A stretch of DNA of 64,000 nucleotides from Paragyromitra xinjiangensis (lineage: Eukaryota; Ascomycota; Pezizomycetes; Pezizales; Discinaceae), in NCBI GenBank assembly GCA_038503065.1, contig JBCAMK010000010.1, positions 1,302,001 to 1,366,000 of the forward strand. Reading direction: 5' to 3'. Every line of letters begins with the position of its first letter. Positions within the stretch are counted from its first letter, which is position 1. The notes under the pieces were generated by a model. It was not told the origin of the DNA, made no database searches, and saw only the letters and a program-made list of their open reading frames with translations. The position numbers and the translations under genes are program-made. Below are positions 1 to 11,156 of this stretch, in pieces.

Positions 1-20
1 TTGCCCTCCACCTATGGCAA

Positions 21-3000
21 TCAAGCAGCCTGAGGCGGCGGTGGCGCAGATGCAGCATTGACTGCCTGTGCTGCTTGAGCCTGAGCCTGCAACCGCTCTC
101 TGGCCTCTGCCTCTGCCTTCGCCTTAGCCAACCTTGCAAGCGCGGCCTGGATGTCCGCCAATGGCACAACCTTGGTAGGCGTTGCCTTAGGTTGTGGGAC
201 CGGGGGCGACTTCTCAGAGCCTATTAACTGAGGTTGTGAAGCAGGAGCAGGAGCAAACATTTGAGGCTGCGGAGGTACCGGGGAGGCGGAAAACATATTA
301 TTCCCATTCGACTGGAGAGATGTGATTGGAGGAGGAACAGGCACATTTACAAGGACCTTGGAAGCCTGCGGTGAATCATCCTCCGCAAGATATTGCGAGA
401 TGTTCAAGCCTGCGTTTTGAATTGTTGGTGACGCTGGCTGGCTATTGGTCCCAGTTTCTAGGTGCGTATTAATAGTTACGCCGTTGGCCATAACCTGCGT
501 CGTCGAGTTGGGAGCTTCTATCGAAGGCCCGTGCACATGTTGCGGGCTCGCTGATAACGCTGCAGCAGCCACATATTCCGCCCGGCGCTGATCAACGATC
601 GACCCGGTAAATTGCCCTGCAGCTGCCGATGCCGCGCCCTGCATGTTGGGGGTAGAAACCTGCATACCAGGGCTTCCCGCAGAGGGCCGGTAAACCGGCG
701 GCCACAATTGCTGCTGCTGCGGCATCTGTCCCATCATCGGCGCAACGGGTGCATGGTACCCGGGATCGTGGTAGACTTGTCCCTTTGACTGCTGCTGGTT
801 ATATGCTGCTCGTTGCTGCTGCATTTGGTGTTGCTGCTGATGTTGCTGCTGTTGAAGAACACCTTGCGAGTACCCCAAGTATCCACTATTCTGCATATGT
901 GCATTAAACATCGCCTTCGGCTGCTGCTGGGACTGTCTCTTCGGCTTTGGTTTCCTCGAAGGGATCAGATTCGCTGCCTCATTCGGAATCCTCGTTCGAG
1001 GATCATCCGAGTATTTAGAAATATATTCAGTCGACAGCTCACCGAGGTAGTGCCAGAAGGGTTTAGTGAAGTCGACCACTACCTGCTCGGTAAGGAGTGT
1101 TGGCTGCTCGATAACAAGTTCGGCCCACTTTAACCCACTTCCAGGGTCACAGAACGGATCATCCATGTCGGGGATCTCCTTAGGTACCCTTCTAGTTGCG
1201 ATCCCGGCCTGCTGCGGCGTGGGATTTAGAGGCATCTCTGTGAGTGGCTCTGGCATCTGTGCCATTGACGGGTCTTGAGCAAGTATCCACTTCCACTCCA
1301 CCTCAATTTTATCACTGCACCACCTATCAGCCATCTCTCAAGAACAAAGGATCAATGGAAATACAAACCCCTTTGGCAAGACCTCAACCAGCACCATTTC
1401 CTCACTCCTCCGGTTCTCAACCACCACTCCCGCGAATATTTCTCCCCTAAAGTACTGCATCTGTATCACATCACCCTTCAGCAAATGGCCCGCAAACGCC
1501 CTAATCAGCGGATCATTCTCCAGTTTCTCGCCATCCATATCCTTCGGTCTCTTAGGCCGATGGAATCTACAACGGAAATCTATCTCGGTGCGAGTATAAT
1601 ACTGCCCATCCTCGCCAAACACAGGTACATCAACCATATTGACCAGTACACCTGCGGCGGCGGCGCAGGTCGCGTGGTAGGCCCTTGTACATTTCTTGGA
1701 AGAACACTGAAAACAGGCGCCTTTTTTGGAACGACAGAAAACACATTTGAGTTCGAGACGTGCTTTGGGGATACCATCGACGTTGGCGATAATTTCTTTT
1801 TGCGTAACCGGATCCCAGCTGAAGAAAGTTTCCGGGGTGTAGATAGCGCATAACCTAAGATAGTTCAAGTCATCAGCCACATCCACCTAGGAGGAAAGCC
1901 TAAAGCCAAGTATGACGACGAGCCATCTGTCCCGCTAAATAAATGAATAAAACCCCATACCTATGAGCATTATGGCCATCAACGTCGGTAGCGACCAATT
2001 CTTCAGTTGGAATATTATTCGGGCATAGGATACACTATAAGGAAAAGTAAAGTAAAAAAACGAATAAGCCATCGATCAACACCAAATTACAACCTCAAAA
2101 TGGGTACAGCGCGGCATGGGAACACCCACCGGTTCCGGCTCAGGAGCAGTTTTCGAAAATTTAAGTTTAAGCCTCTTGATCCTGATTGGTGCCTCCGCTC
2201 CATCCTCCAGTACTTTCCGTTTCCTTGGCCTACTTTTCGATTTGACCGGTTTCCCTTCTACGCTCTCAGGAGGAGTCGGTAGATCCATCGCTTCCGGGTC
2301 CTCATCTTCATCATCATCGTAGCCGCCATAATACTCGACTTCTTCGTACTCATCTTCAGTCGATTCACCGCGGAGCTTCCGCTCGATGTCAGCGACGTCA
2401 ATCCACACTGAATCTTTAACACATTCGCACTTCTTGGCGCTCCGGCCGTACTCGAGCCACGATTCGGTTGCGAAGTTGACAGACTCAGCGCAATTGTAGC
2501 CAAGATTGTAGCCGGAGTGATAACCGTAGGGGAAGGTGATGACGAATTCGCCCTGGTGGTGGACTAGTTTGTTGACCTTGATACCATGACTAGCTAGTAG
2601 AGAAGGAGAGACTAGGAAACTCTTGTGTCTAAGAAACTCCGTGCATTTCTTCGAGTCGTTCGGCCAGGTTCCTACCCAATAATTGGGGATTAGCTCAAGA
2701 CTCACAAAGTTGGGGAGAAAGATCGCACTCTTCATAACTTCCTCAAACTTCTGTTTATCCGACCTAGATATCGAATACCACTGTTTAGGAGCACCAAAGT
2801 GTATGTAATTAATGCTGTAGAGATCCATATCTTCCAAATGCCACGCAAACGTACTCCTCCACATGCCCAAATATAAATATGCCGTGTTGACTCCAGGCAG
2901 CTTCTTCCCCAAGCAATCAAGCAAGTTTTCCAAATGAGCTACATTCCAAGAAGTAGTCACATCATCAAACAAACTCCCAGGCATGTCAGCGCCGTAAAGC

Positions 3001-4305
3001 GGGTTGCTATATGTCAGGGTACGCCAATAAGCTTTTTCAAGCTCTTCGCAGCGCTCCGGAGTATACTCGTCTGCGTTTGTGATACGGTAATCGAATCCCT
3101 CGAAAGCCTCATCATCGAGCATTGCCTGCTCAGCTTCCCTCGCCTTTGCAGTCTTCCTAATGTATTTCTTCCTCCGCCCCGGTTGACGCCCATGACTATC
3201 TGTGACAGGTTCTGGAGTCTCTTCACCAATACTAGTTCGCGGCTGCCGACCATGTGAATCCGTAACTGGCTTCGGGCTTGCTGCTTCCTCCTGCTTCTTT
3301 TCCGGCGACTTTGGTGTTGGAGGGTTTTTCTTCCTCGCGTTCGTCGGTCTGATAGCTTCCTGTGCTTCCTCAACTTCGTCCTCATCTTTATCTTCTTTAT
3401 CAGCAGCGACGCTCTTTCGAGATGACCTTGTCCTCCGTCCGATAGTAGCCTCCTTCACGGCCTGTCCTTTCCTCCGCTCACCACGTCTAGCTGGGGGCTG
3501 GTGTTCGCTGCCTTCGCAGAGCTGGCGCCATTGTGGTAGATTGTAGGTTCGTTGTTTCTCGACGTTTTCCTGGCGGTATTCACCTTGCATGCCGGCGATG
3601 TGTTGGACAATGGGGTTCTTGATTCGGATGTCTTTGACCTTTTCCTCAAGAGGTGCGAGCGTCTCGTACCTATCGCGCTATTCGTCAGTACAAAAGGTAA
3701 TTTCGAAGCAGCGCAGTAACACAAGTTCGGATGACGTCGCGAACTATCCATTATTACAAAGGAAAAAAAAGAGATTGCAGCAAAAAAAAAAGTAGATGTC
3801 GTGAAAGGTAGGATGGAAGAAGCAGTATGATTGGGAAAAAAAGGGTTTGTTTACCATTCTGGCGGCGGAATGATCTTGATGATCCCCGACTTCATGCCGT
3901 AATGGTTGATCTTATTTACAAAGTCCTTAAACGAACGAAATTGATCCATTGTCTACCCTCGCCGTCAGCACTCAAACCTTTTTTTTTCATACAGCTTCCA
4001 TTCCCCCCCCCTCCTTCCATGTCTCTTCCTCCTCCCCGCAATTTCGCGACACCTCCGAGAAAAACCTCCCCCTCTACACACATCGCGACCGGAACTAAAA
4101 TAATGTAACAGAAGGATCGCGCAGCGGAACTCACCGGCTTAAACACCGGTATCCCGCCATCCTCATAGTAATGATCCGGTTTGATCTCGTCCTCCTCTTT
4201 TTCCTCTGGAATTACTTCAAAGTCGACACCGGGGGGTTTCTCAATGACGACCTCGAAGTTCGACCCCTCGCTAGCCATCGGCTCGGTAGCAGGAGCAGCG
4301 GCCAT
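21..4305 (-). CDS. RPH1: KDM4/Rph1-type JmjC histone demethylase with JmjN and PHD fingers
   Basis: Six exons, all in phase: 4305-4135, 3952-3855, 3669-2094, 2034-1961, 1854-1369, 1323-21 (1235 aa). Established for the family: Fe(II)/2-oxoglutarate demethylases of H3K9me3/H3K36me3 in the nucleus (yeast Rph1, Aspergillus KdmA). Seen: JmjN split over exons 1-2 (IPVFKP joined to TMDQFRSF, then KINHYGMKSGIIKIIPPPEW); JmjC at about residues 300-480 with iron ligands H367, E369 (WHLEDMDLYS) and H474 (GYHSGYN); a PHD plus extended PHD at about 616-760 (CILCPNN, KCVFCRSKKGACFQC, CTRAYHATC). A charged linker of about 175 residues separates JmjN from JmjC and contains PVTDSHGRQP twice. The last 430 residues are Q/P-rich and look disordered. 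The start is the first ATG with a coherent JmjN exon. Catalytic residues are intact, so activity is expected. Confidence 0.93.
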
Positions 4306-6368
4306 CGTGACGACAGCACCTGCTGGAGTTGCTGGAGTTGCACGTTGGATGCGCGTGAAGGGAGAGAGGGTACGATGGGGGTGTGCCTAGGTTGTTTTGG
4401 CAGGGACGAAGGTATCGGTTGCGGGTTGTGGTTATGTTAGTGGGTGGTGGCGGATGGGATCTGGGCTCGGTTGCGAAGATGGACAGATAGAAGTGAAGCG
4501 TTCGAGGGTGGAACGGCTCCAGTTGCACAGAACAAAAAAGAGTTGAAGAGACGAGCGAAGCGACCGACAGAACGGGGAAGGGAGCAGAATAGCAACGGGG
4601 ACAGAAACAGAAACGGAAACAGCAGCGACAGTAACAGTAAAAGCGGAACAGCTTCCCTCCTGGCAGGTAGAGTGAATCCCAGTTAAGTAGGAGACCAGCA
4701 GATGGAATAAAGGATTAGAGCACGCGACGATGATGGAGAAAACGAAAGACTGTTGTTATGAATGGATTGCAGGTATTTCCCTCGAGTTTTGTTTTCTTCT
4801 CCCTCTCCTCAATCCACCCTTCTGTCCCTTTTCGCTCTCTCTCCTCTCGTTTGCTGTTGACCTGCGGCTGCTTTGCTTTTTGCGAGCGGATCACCAGAGA
4901 AATCGGAAGGTGCAGCTTTCAACTCCAGGGGACCACAGGCAACCACGGAATAGACGAGCCAAAGCCCAGCAACAAGTGAAAAGCAGCAGAGCGAGCAGAA
5001 AGCGGGTAATCCTTGCAGTTCCACACAGCACGCCCTCTCCAGCCGGAAACCTGCCCTTTGCCAAGCTTTCTTCCCCCCTCTCCTGAATCCGGTATCGCTC
5101 GCTAGAGGTGTGTGTCCTGGATGCGGATGTCCGTGGTTGTGCAAGGATCAACTTATCTCCAGGAGGGAACGGTGGAAGTCATCCATTTCCTGTTCCTGAG
5201 CAGAAGCTTGTTCTTCCCGCACTGTCAGACCCCTGGATTGACATACCTGCATATACGAATCTCAGATTCAGAATCTTGCACTTGTCGATTTGACATGCCA
5301 CGAGGCTTTATTTTTTTCCGCCCAGTTCCCTGATACGACATACGGCACCGATCTACCAGTTATCCTACCAGGGCAACCATGTGCTACAGTCTTGCGTGCT
5401 TGCATTCTAATAATTTCATACGTCGGTTATCAGAAGAGGATGCCCATTGACTCACCTTTTTCGTGATCCTGGACGCCCATCGATCCGGATTGTGATCGAG
5501 GATCACCATCCAAAGATGTGCCTCCTTCAAAATAATACGCTGACATCTAAGAGAGTATCAACTAGCCTTCCTTGTGCTTCTAAGATCGCCACCTATCCCA
5601 GAATCGAGCTTCACCACTCAGAGACATTCACACATCTCTCTAATCTCCCCCCTGTCCGTTACACACACATCACTACCGCTGCCATTGATAAAGTAATAGA
5701 GTGCAAGGAGTAAGTATATGTAGTACATAGGTAGCACAAATGAATATAGTAAGACACGTCCAGAATATCAGAAGATATAATTGAAGTTAATGTCAAAAGA
5801 CCCCTTGGTAATTGCACAACTCACACCCCCACCTCATCTCAAAAACTTTTGTTGAAATGCCAATGGAAATCAAAGAAAGACTCGCTTTGTTCTCCATCCC
5901 AGCTAAAAATACCTCAATGCGAAGGGGGAAAAAGATAGAATGCACGATGACAGTAAGTCAGACGCTGGTTAGATGTAGAGTATAGAGAGTAAGAGAAACA
6001 AATCAATAACACCCCATACCCGCCCACCTTCCCAAACTACACCATAAGAAAAGAGAAAAATGACCAAGAACGCAAGCCAGAAGCCAGAAGAAACCAAACC
6101 CCCAGCCTTTTGAATTTTTTTTTGTTAAAAAGACCACCTACCTACTCACTCCTACACAACCACCCCCCTTTTAGATCAATGATTTTGCCTTTCTATTTAC
6201 TCCTTCAATCGAGAAAACATTAATATCAGACAAAAACAGTAGATATCAGCCTTCACAAAGAAGAAAACAGATCATGCAAAACACTTTCAAATCGTACAGT
6301 AAAGGAAGAAGGGAATATTTGCATCAAACTGTCTGCATCTAGGTAGACCATGCCAGTTTTTAGACTGG
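4306..6368. other. Intergenic: demethylase upstream region and Yag7 3' flank
   Basis: About 2 kb without a supportable gene. The first kilobase upstream of the demethylase ATG is rich in CT or GA runs on alternating strands, as in ascomycete leaders and promoters. Small ORFs here have no domain, no convincing introns and low-complexity translations. The part nearest 6.3 kb should hold the Yag7 3' UTR. Confidence 0.6.
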
Positions 6369-8418
6369 CTACCAGCCCGACTCTCCGGCTGGTTCCCCGG
6401 CTGGTTCCCCGGCTGGTTCCCCGGCTGGTTCCCCGGCTGGCTCTCCGGCTGGCTCCTCGGCTGGCTCCTCGGCTGGCTGTGGAGGTTGTTGTTGCGGCCG
6501 GGGTCCATGTGGATGGTCTCCACGCTGATGGTCTCCGCGCCCCCTACCACGGTACCCTCCACGATTCTCACCATCACCGCGTTCCCTGTGGCCGCGATAT
6601 CCACCTCGGCTGCGGTACCCTTCCCCATCGCCTCGACCACGGAATTCTCCATCACCTCGAGGGCGATGTTCCCTATCGCTGCGCGGATGATATTCCCCGT
6701 CACCACGAGAACGATATTCCCCGTCACCACGAGAACGATATTCCCCATCACCACGAGGGCGGAAGTCTCCACTGCCACGGCCACGATATTCCCCCCGACC
6801 TCTTCCACGGTAATTACCTCTGAAGCCGTCCCCTCTCGGGCCACGGTACCCACCACCGCCACGACCTCCACGACCGCGACGTTCAACATTCTGAAATTCA
6901 CCCTCCTTAGGTTCGGGAACCACTGGAACGTCAGCTTCAGGAGCTTTGACATCATCGTCGGCCCATGAGCCCCCACTAGGAATAGGAGCATCAGTAGCAG
7001 TTGGTTCCACAGGGGGGGTTCCATTCGGCGCAGTTTCAACTTCGGGTGCGACTTCTGGATCAGCTTCCACAGGCTCGTTCGTCTTAGCTTGCTCATTAGC
7101 AGCTTCATCTGCGGTGAGGGATGTAGCTGGGACGGTTGTCGGAACTTCGGCCTCTCCGTTGGTTAAGGTTTGCGGTGGGGGAACACTCTCCTCAGCAGCC
7201 TCAACAAGAGAGGTGTAACTTGGCGGCTCGTCGGCATCTCCCTCTTGCGCGATAAACTCGGTATCAGCAGTAGCAGCTCCAGTTGTCTCCGGTTCAACAG
7301 CAGCTTCAGTCTCCAGCTGCTCGGGCTGTTCTTCTTCACCTCCGAGCTTAAGGGCGTGGGCAGTTTCTTTGATTTGGCCGTCTGAAAAAATTATTAGTTA
7401 AAAAGACTATAAAGCGGAGAAGCAGAAGTGGGTCAGTTGAAAGGTGTAAAATCATACAAGTTACGCCAAATTCATCAATAATGTCCTCGGAACCATTCGC
7501 CAGCTTCAGGCATGCATCAACAGCGGTCTGATCACCGCCATAGACTAAAACTAAAAGCCTCTCGATAGCCTCATCCTCCTGATCATTTCCGCTCTTAACC
7601 TGCCGTCTATACCCAGCTAATCTCAAGAACCTGACCACCGTGAAGATCTTAGCTGTGGCTTCTTCAACACCAGCCTTCCTCCCTTCCTCCCTGGATTCCG
7701 CAACGGCATTGTTGAACTTCGTCTCAGACTCCGCCTTTTCCTCTTCAAGACGTTTATCTTCAAGATCGGCAACCTTCTTGAGGCATTCATGGATCTGCTT
7801 TAATTCCTCGTAAACAGCAGAGGTAATGGGCTTGGTGTTGATCTTGCTACGCTCATCGGCGTTAATCACAGTGGTGGTGGCTTGCTCTCCCTCGGGAAGG
7901 TCCTTGATCTTGTCTTCAGACCTCTTGATGTTTTCCTGTTGATGTAGGGGAAGAGTCAGCGGCAACCCCAGAAGATATCATCGGATTGGATAACGGGGTA
8001 CACAGAGCAGTTGCAAACAGATGCCAGATGTAACTGCACAAGCAAAAATGAGATTGAGGGAAAACATACCATCTTTTTCGTCTGCTTCTTCAAACGCCTA
8101 TATATCGAATTCACCCATATTAGTTTCCACCCATCAATCTATCTACCAAGCTAGGCAAACCCATCCTACAATAAACAAACGAATCAGGGGATTATCCTAC
8201 TTTGACACCTCCTTGATATACTCCTTCTCAGCCTTCTCCCTCCCGGCCTGGGAGCCATTGGCACTATCCGTAATCTTGTCACCTAGGAGCATAGCTGCAA
8301 TTTCGCTACCGCCAGTAGCAGCAAGAATATTCTCAGCAGAAGAGGGCTTCTTAGCCTTTTTCTTCTTCTGGGCTGCAGAGCCCTTAGCGGGTGGCACGTT
8401 TGATGCAGTAGGATTCAT
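6369..8418 (-). CDS. YAG7: Yag7-like RGG-repeat RNA-associated protein
   Basis: Four exons: 8418-8201, 8097-8070 (28 nt), 7935-7458, 7381-6369; 578 aa. The N-terminus has a Lys-rich patch (KKKKAKKPSS) and a SAENILAATGGSEIAAMLLGDK segment, then a predicted coiled coil (residues about 75-160) and a helical domain (KIFTVVRFLRLAGYRR, then IERLLVLVYGGDQTAVDACL) like the fungal YAG7 dimerisation domain. The C-terminal half is acidic, then an RGG/DGEY repeat block, ending in PAGE repeats. Yeast Yag7 is a little-studied ribosome/RNA-associated protein; RNA binding here is inferred from the RGG repeats. The 28-nt exon 2 restores the frame exactly. Opposite-strand ORFs across the RGG block are repeat shadows. 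Confidence 0.82.
6381..6478 (-). repeat. In-frame 12-bp minisatellite (PAGE repeats) in Yag7
   Basis: Near-perfect 12-bp units (CCGGCTGGTTCC on plus) run through the last coding segment and encode about seven Pro-Ala-Gly-Glu units just before the stop. Copy number is probably variable between strains, since the unit is a multiple of three. Confidence 0.9.
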
Positions 8419-9231
8419 CTGTGTTTCCTTTTTTTTTTCTTTGTTCGTTTTTTTAAATTTTTTGTGAAGAAAAAAAAGATTTATTTGTGGGTTTGTGTGA
8501 TCCGAAGATTTGCTGTGTGTGTGCGTGTGCGTGTGCGTGTGTGCTACAGTAACATCGTAGCAACGTTAGCGGACTGAAAGTGTGGAGAAGGTACTCACAA
8601 AGAATGCGGGGTTAAACGAACCAAGATGTGGGGCTCAAGAGGGGGTAGCGAGAATTAAGGCGAGATAGAAATTCAGAGCGGGTGAGAGGGGGGGATTGCT
8701 TACTTGTATTGAACTGAATATATGGTTGCCTGGTGAGAGTGGGGGGATGGAGGGGAGAGAGAGGAGGAAGAAGAGAAGGGGAGTTCCTTGGAGGTCGTGG
8801 AGGCTCAGGAAGGCAACCGATCAGCTCATTCGTCACACGCCGTACAAGGCCCTGCCACGATCCTTCCCACAGGTTGCAGATCTGTTGGACTCTAATTGGT
8901 AAGTTCGGTGGCACTTGCGGGTGGGCAATTCCATTGTTGCTAGTGCCCTAGTGCCACATGCACATCTTAAGCTCTGTCTGTGCCTTACCTCCTGTAAACA
9001 TCATAATTGAGGTTACCATTTACCTACTGTTAAATGAAACAGTTACAATTAGACTAATAGTTACGCCGAGAACCCGAATTCCACAGGGTAGGTATGGGCA
9101 TATATTCGATGAGGAAGCTCCCAAGAAAAAGGAAACAAAATAGAAAATTTTTTTAACCAGACACCAAACACCAGTTTTAACCAAAGATTCCCAATTGACC
9201 CCTGCAAATACTCATTGACGCCAAAATCCTT
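8419..9231. other. Intergenic: Yag7 promoter and 3' flank of the coiled-coil protein gene
   Basis: No gene seen. It contains a T-rich tract just upstream of the Yag7 ATG, a GT-rich microsatellite at 8514-8543 and GA-rich purine tracts near 8680-8780. Short ORFs are low-complexity. Confidence 0.6.
8514..8543. repeat. GT/GCGTGT microsatellite
   Basis: About 30 bp of alternating GT with interspersed GC (repeat unit GTGTGC), 100 bp upstream of the Yag7 start codon. Confidence 0.9.
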
Positions 9232-10855
9232 TCAACGCCCCGAATTTCCACCCATGCCCATACCCATACTTTTTCTTCTTTGCCATGCATCCTCCCCATC
9301 CACAATATCGGTATTTCTTGGGCTGACATCCCACCTGCTACTCCCACCACCTCCTCCCCCCCCCTCTCTCCCAATTACTGGCGATTGCCTCGCCGATCCC
9401 CCGCTCCCCTGCCTCGACATCGGAGCCGACGCCCTGTTCCCCCCGCTATGTTCACTTGCCGGGCTCCCCGGCGACTGGCCGAGCCTGCTACCCGTATGCA
9501 ACGACGGCGAAATCGGGGACTGCTTACTATAAAACAGATTACTAAAAGCCACTGCTCTCGGGGGCTGGATATTCTCACGGCGAGAATATAAATCCTCGCG
9601 CCCTTCCCGGCGGCCATAAGGATTCAAGGGTCCTGTAGGTGGCGCTGGCTCTTCGCGGCGGCCGTAGGGATTTGAGTGCGACGGTTCTTCACGGCGCGGA
9701 GGAAGGTTTGAGGGCGGGGGAGCAGATATGGAGGTCCCCTCACGAAGGGCGTAGGGATTGAAGGATGGAGGAGGCTTGCGAGGATCCCGGCTGACCCCTG
9801 GTGGTGCAGTGGGGGTCTGCGCTGTAGCTTGGGGAGCATCTCGCATATCCATATCTTTATCACTAGCGGCTGAGAGTACGCCAGATCTGGGGGTGTTGGC
9901 AGAAGAAGCCACGCCAGGTCCCTTCGGGATTGAAATAGGGGGAAGACGTCGGGGGTCGGAGGCACGATTGGGGTTGTCGGGGCGAGGACCAAGGGATCCA
10001 AAATGCGATCCCGACGAACGGCTTGCGAGCACAGATTGGTGTAATTGTGCATTGCTTCCGTGTTTGCCGTACTTGTCTGGGAAGTTCCTCTCGAGGGCTT
10101 GGAGGAAGATGGATATAGCTTCATGCTGGTATATCCTCATATCTTGCTCCTCCTGCCTCATTCGATTTCTCAACGCGACCCCTTGCTTCGCAATTTCAGC
10201 GGCGACTTCGGGGTGTGACAATTCTTTGTACCGATAGTCATCTTTTTCAGTGAGGTTTGCTGGCATTTTGAGCTGTTCCATAGACACAAGAACAGATCGA
10301 CGGGATGCCGGGAGCCTTTGAAGTGCAGCGCTCGCTTCGACAGTAGATATCAGTTGAACCGACTCGGGTAGCATTATGGTTTCAGGGTGGGTTAGTGGGA
10401 AGTAGAATTTGAAAGAGGTGTCGAAGTCAAGAGCTTTTTGGGTGTCGTCTTTCCACTCGTTAAACTCTCTCATATGGCGTTCTAGTAACCGCTGCCTGTA
10501 AAACAGCAGTTAGTTCATGTATCGAGAGACGTTTCGGGAGATTAGGTTAACCTTTGCTCCTTGTGTCGCTCCCTCATGCACTCCACGATATCCTCGTATT
10601 TGTTCCCCGTTCGAGTGAGATTTTTAGGGCTACAATGGGGATGTTAGCGGTTTTGAACGTGCGGCAAGAAATCTAGATCTCTGAAAACTTACTGTGGAAA
10701 TGCAACCAACATTTCCTCAAGGAGCGGTGCCTATATAAACAAATCATGTTAGTAACTAGTTGAAGCAAAAGCTACAACACCAAAACCTGAGTTCGAACCT
10801 TCCTCTTCCTCGGGAGTTGCTGACCCCACACATGTGGCGGCGGCCCAGGGGGCAT
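9232..10855 (-). CDS. Unknown fungal protein: helical N-terminal domain, Pro/Gly/Ser-rich tail
   Basis: Model: exon 1 10855-10799 (MPPGPPPHVWGQQLPRKRK), exon 2 10730-10693, exon 3 10629-10552, exon 4 10495-9232; about 478 aa. The exon 1 donor is uncertain: GTTCGA after K19 or GTTTTG 12 nt later are both in phase. Residues about 35-75 (NKYEDIVECMRERHKEQRQRLLERH) are strongly helical. A mixed segment follows with FDTSFKFYFPLTHPETIMLPESVQ, then another helix (AAEIAKQGVALRNRMRQEEQDMRIYQHEA). From about residue 215 the chain is disordered and repeats an NPYGRREE-like motif. I do not recognise the family and assign no function. It is divergently arranged with the DPP5 gene. Confidence 0.78.
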
Positions 10856-11156
10856 GGTTAACACGCTGCAGGAGGTTTGCCAGAAGACAAAATATGGGTT
10901 TCGTATCCAAAGATTTCAATTAAAGCAGATATTGAAGGTTATCAAGATAATCGCGATTGTTGAAGGGTGACGCGACTGAATTATGAATGTGCCACGCCCT
11001 AACCCTAAGTCGGCAACGATGATTAATCAGGCACCACTCAAGCATGACGCGAATCATGTGACACATTGCACGACAATCCGCGGAGCTCCCAGAAGGGGCA
11101 ACATACAATCTTCAAGCTTCTCTCGCCTAGTCAATTAACATCTAAGATACGCCAAA
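10856..11156. promoter_or_regulatory. Shared divergent promoter (unknown protein / DPP5)
   Basis: The two start codons face away from each other with 301 bp between them, so both promoters must overlap here. I see no clear TATA box or recognisable operator. Co-regulation is an inference from geometry only. Confidence 0.55.

Noticed and set aside
6350..6968. Plus-strand ORFs of 157 and 160 aa, low-complexity, over the Yag7 gene
   Set aside because: They are antisense shadows of the RGG and PAGE repeats; the minus-strand frame is spliced, in phase and matches a known family.
6287..7108. Minus-strand ORF of 273 aa overlapping the Yag7 last exon in another frame
   Set aside because: Composition follows the repeat unit; it does not join in phase with the conserved upstream exons.
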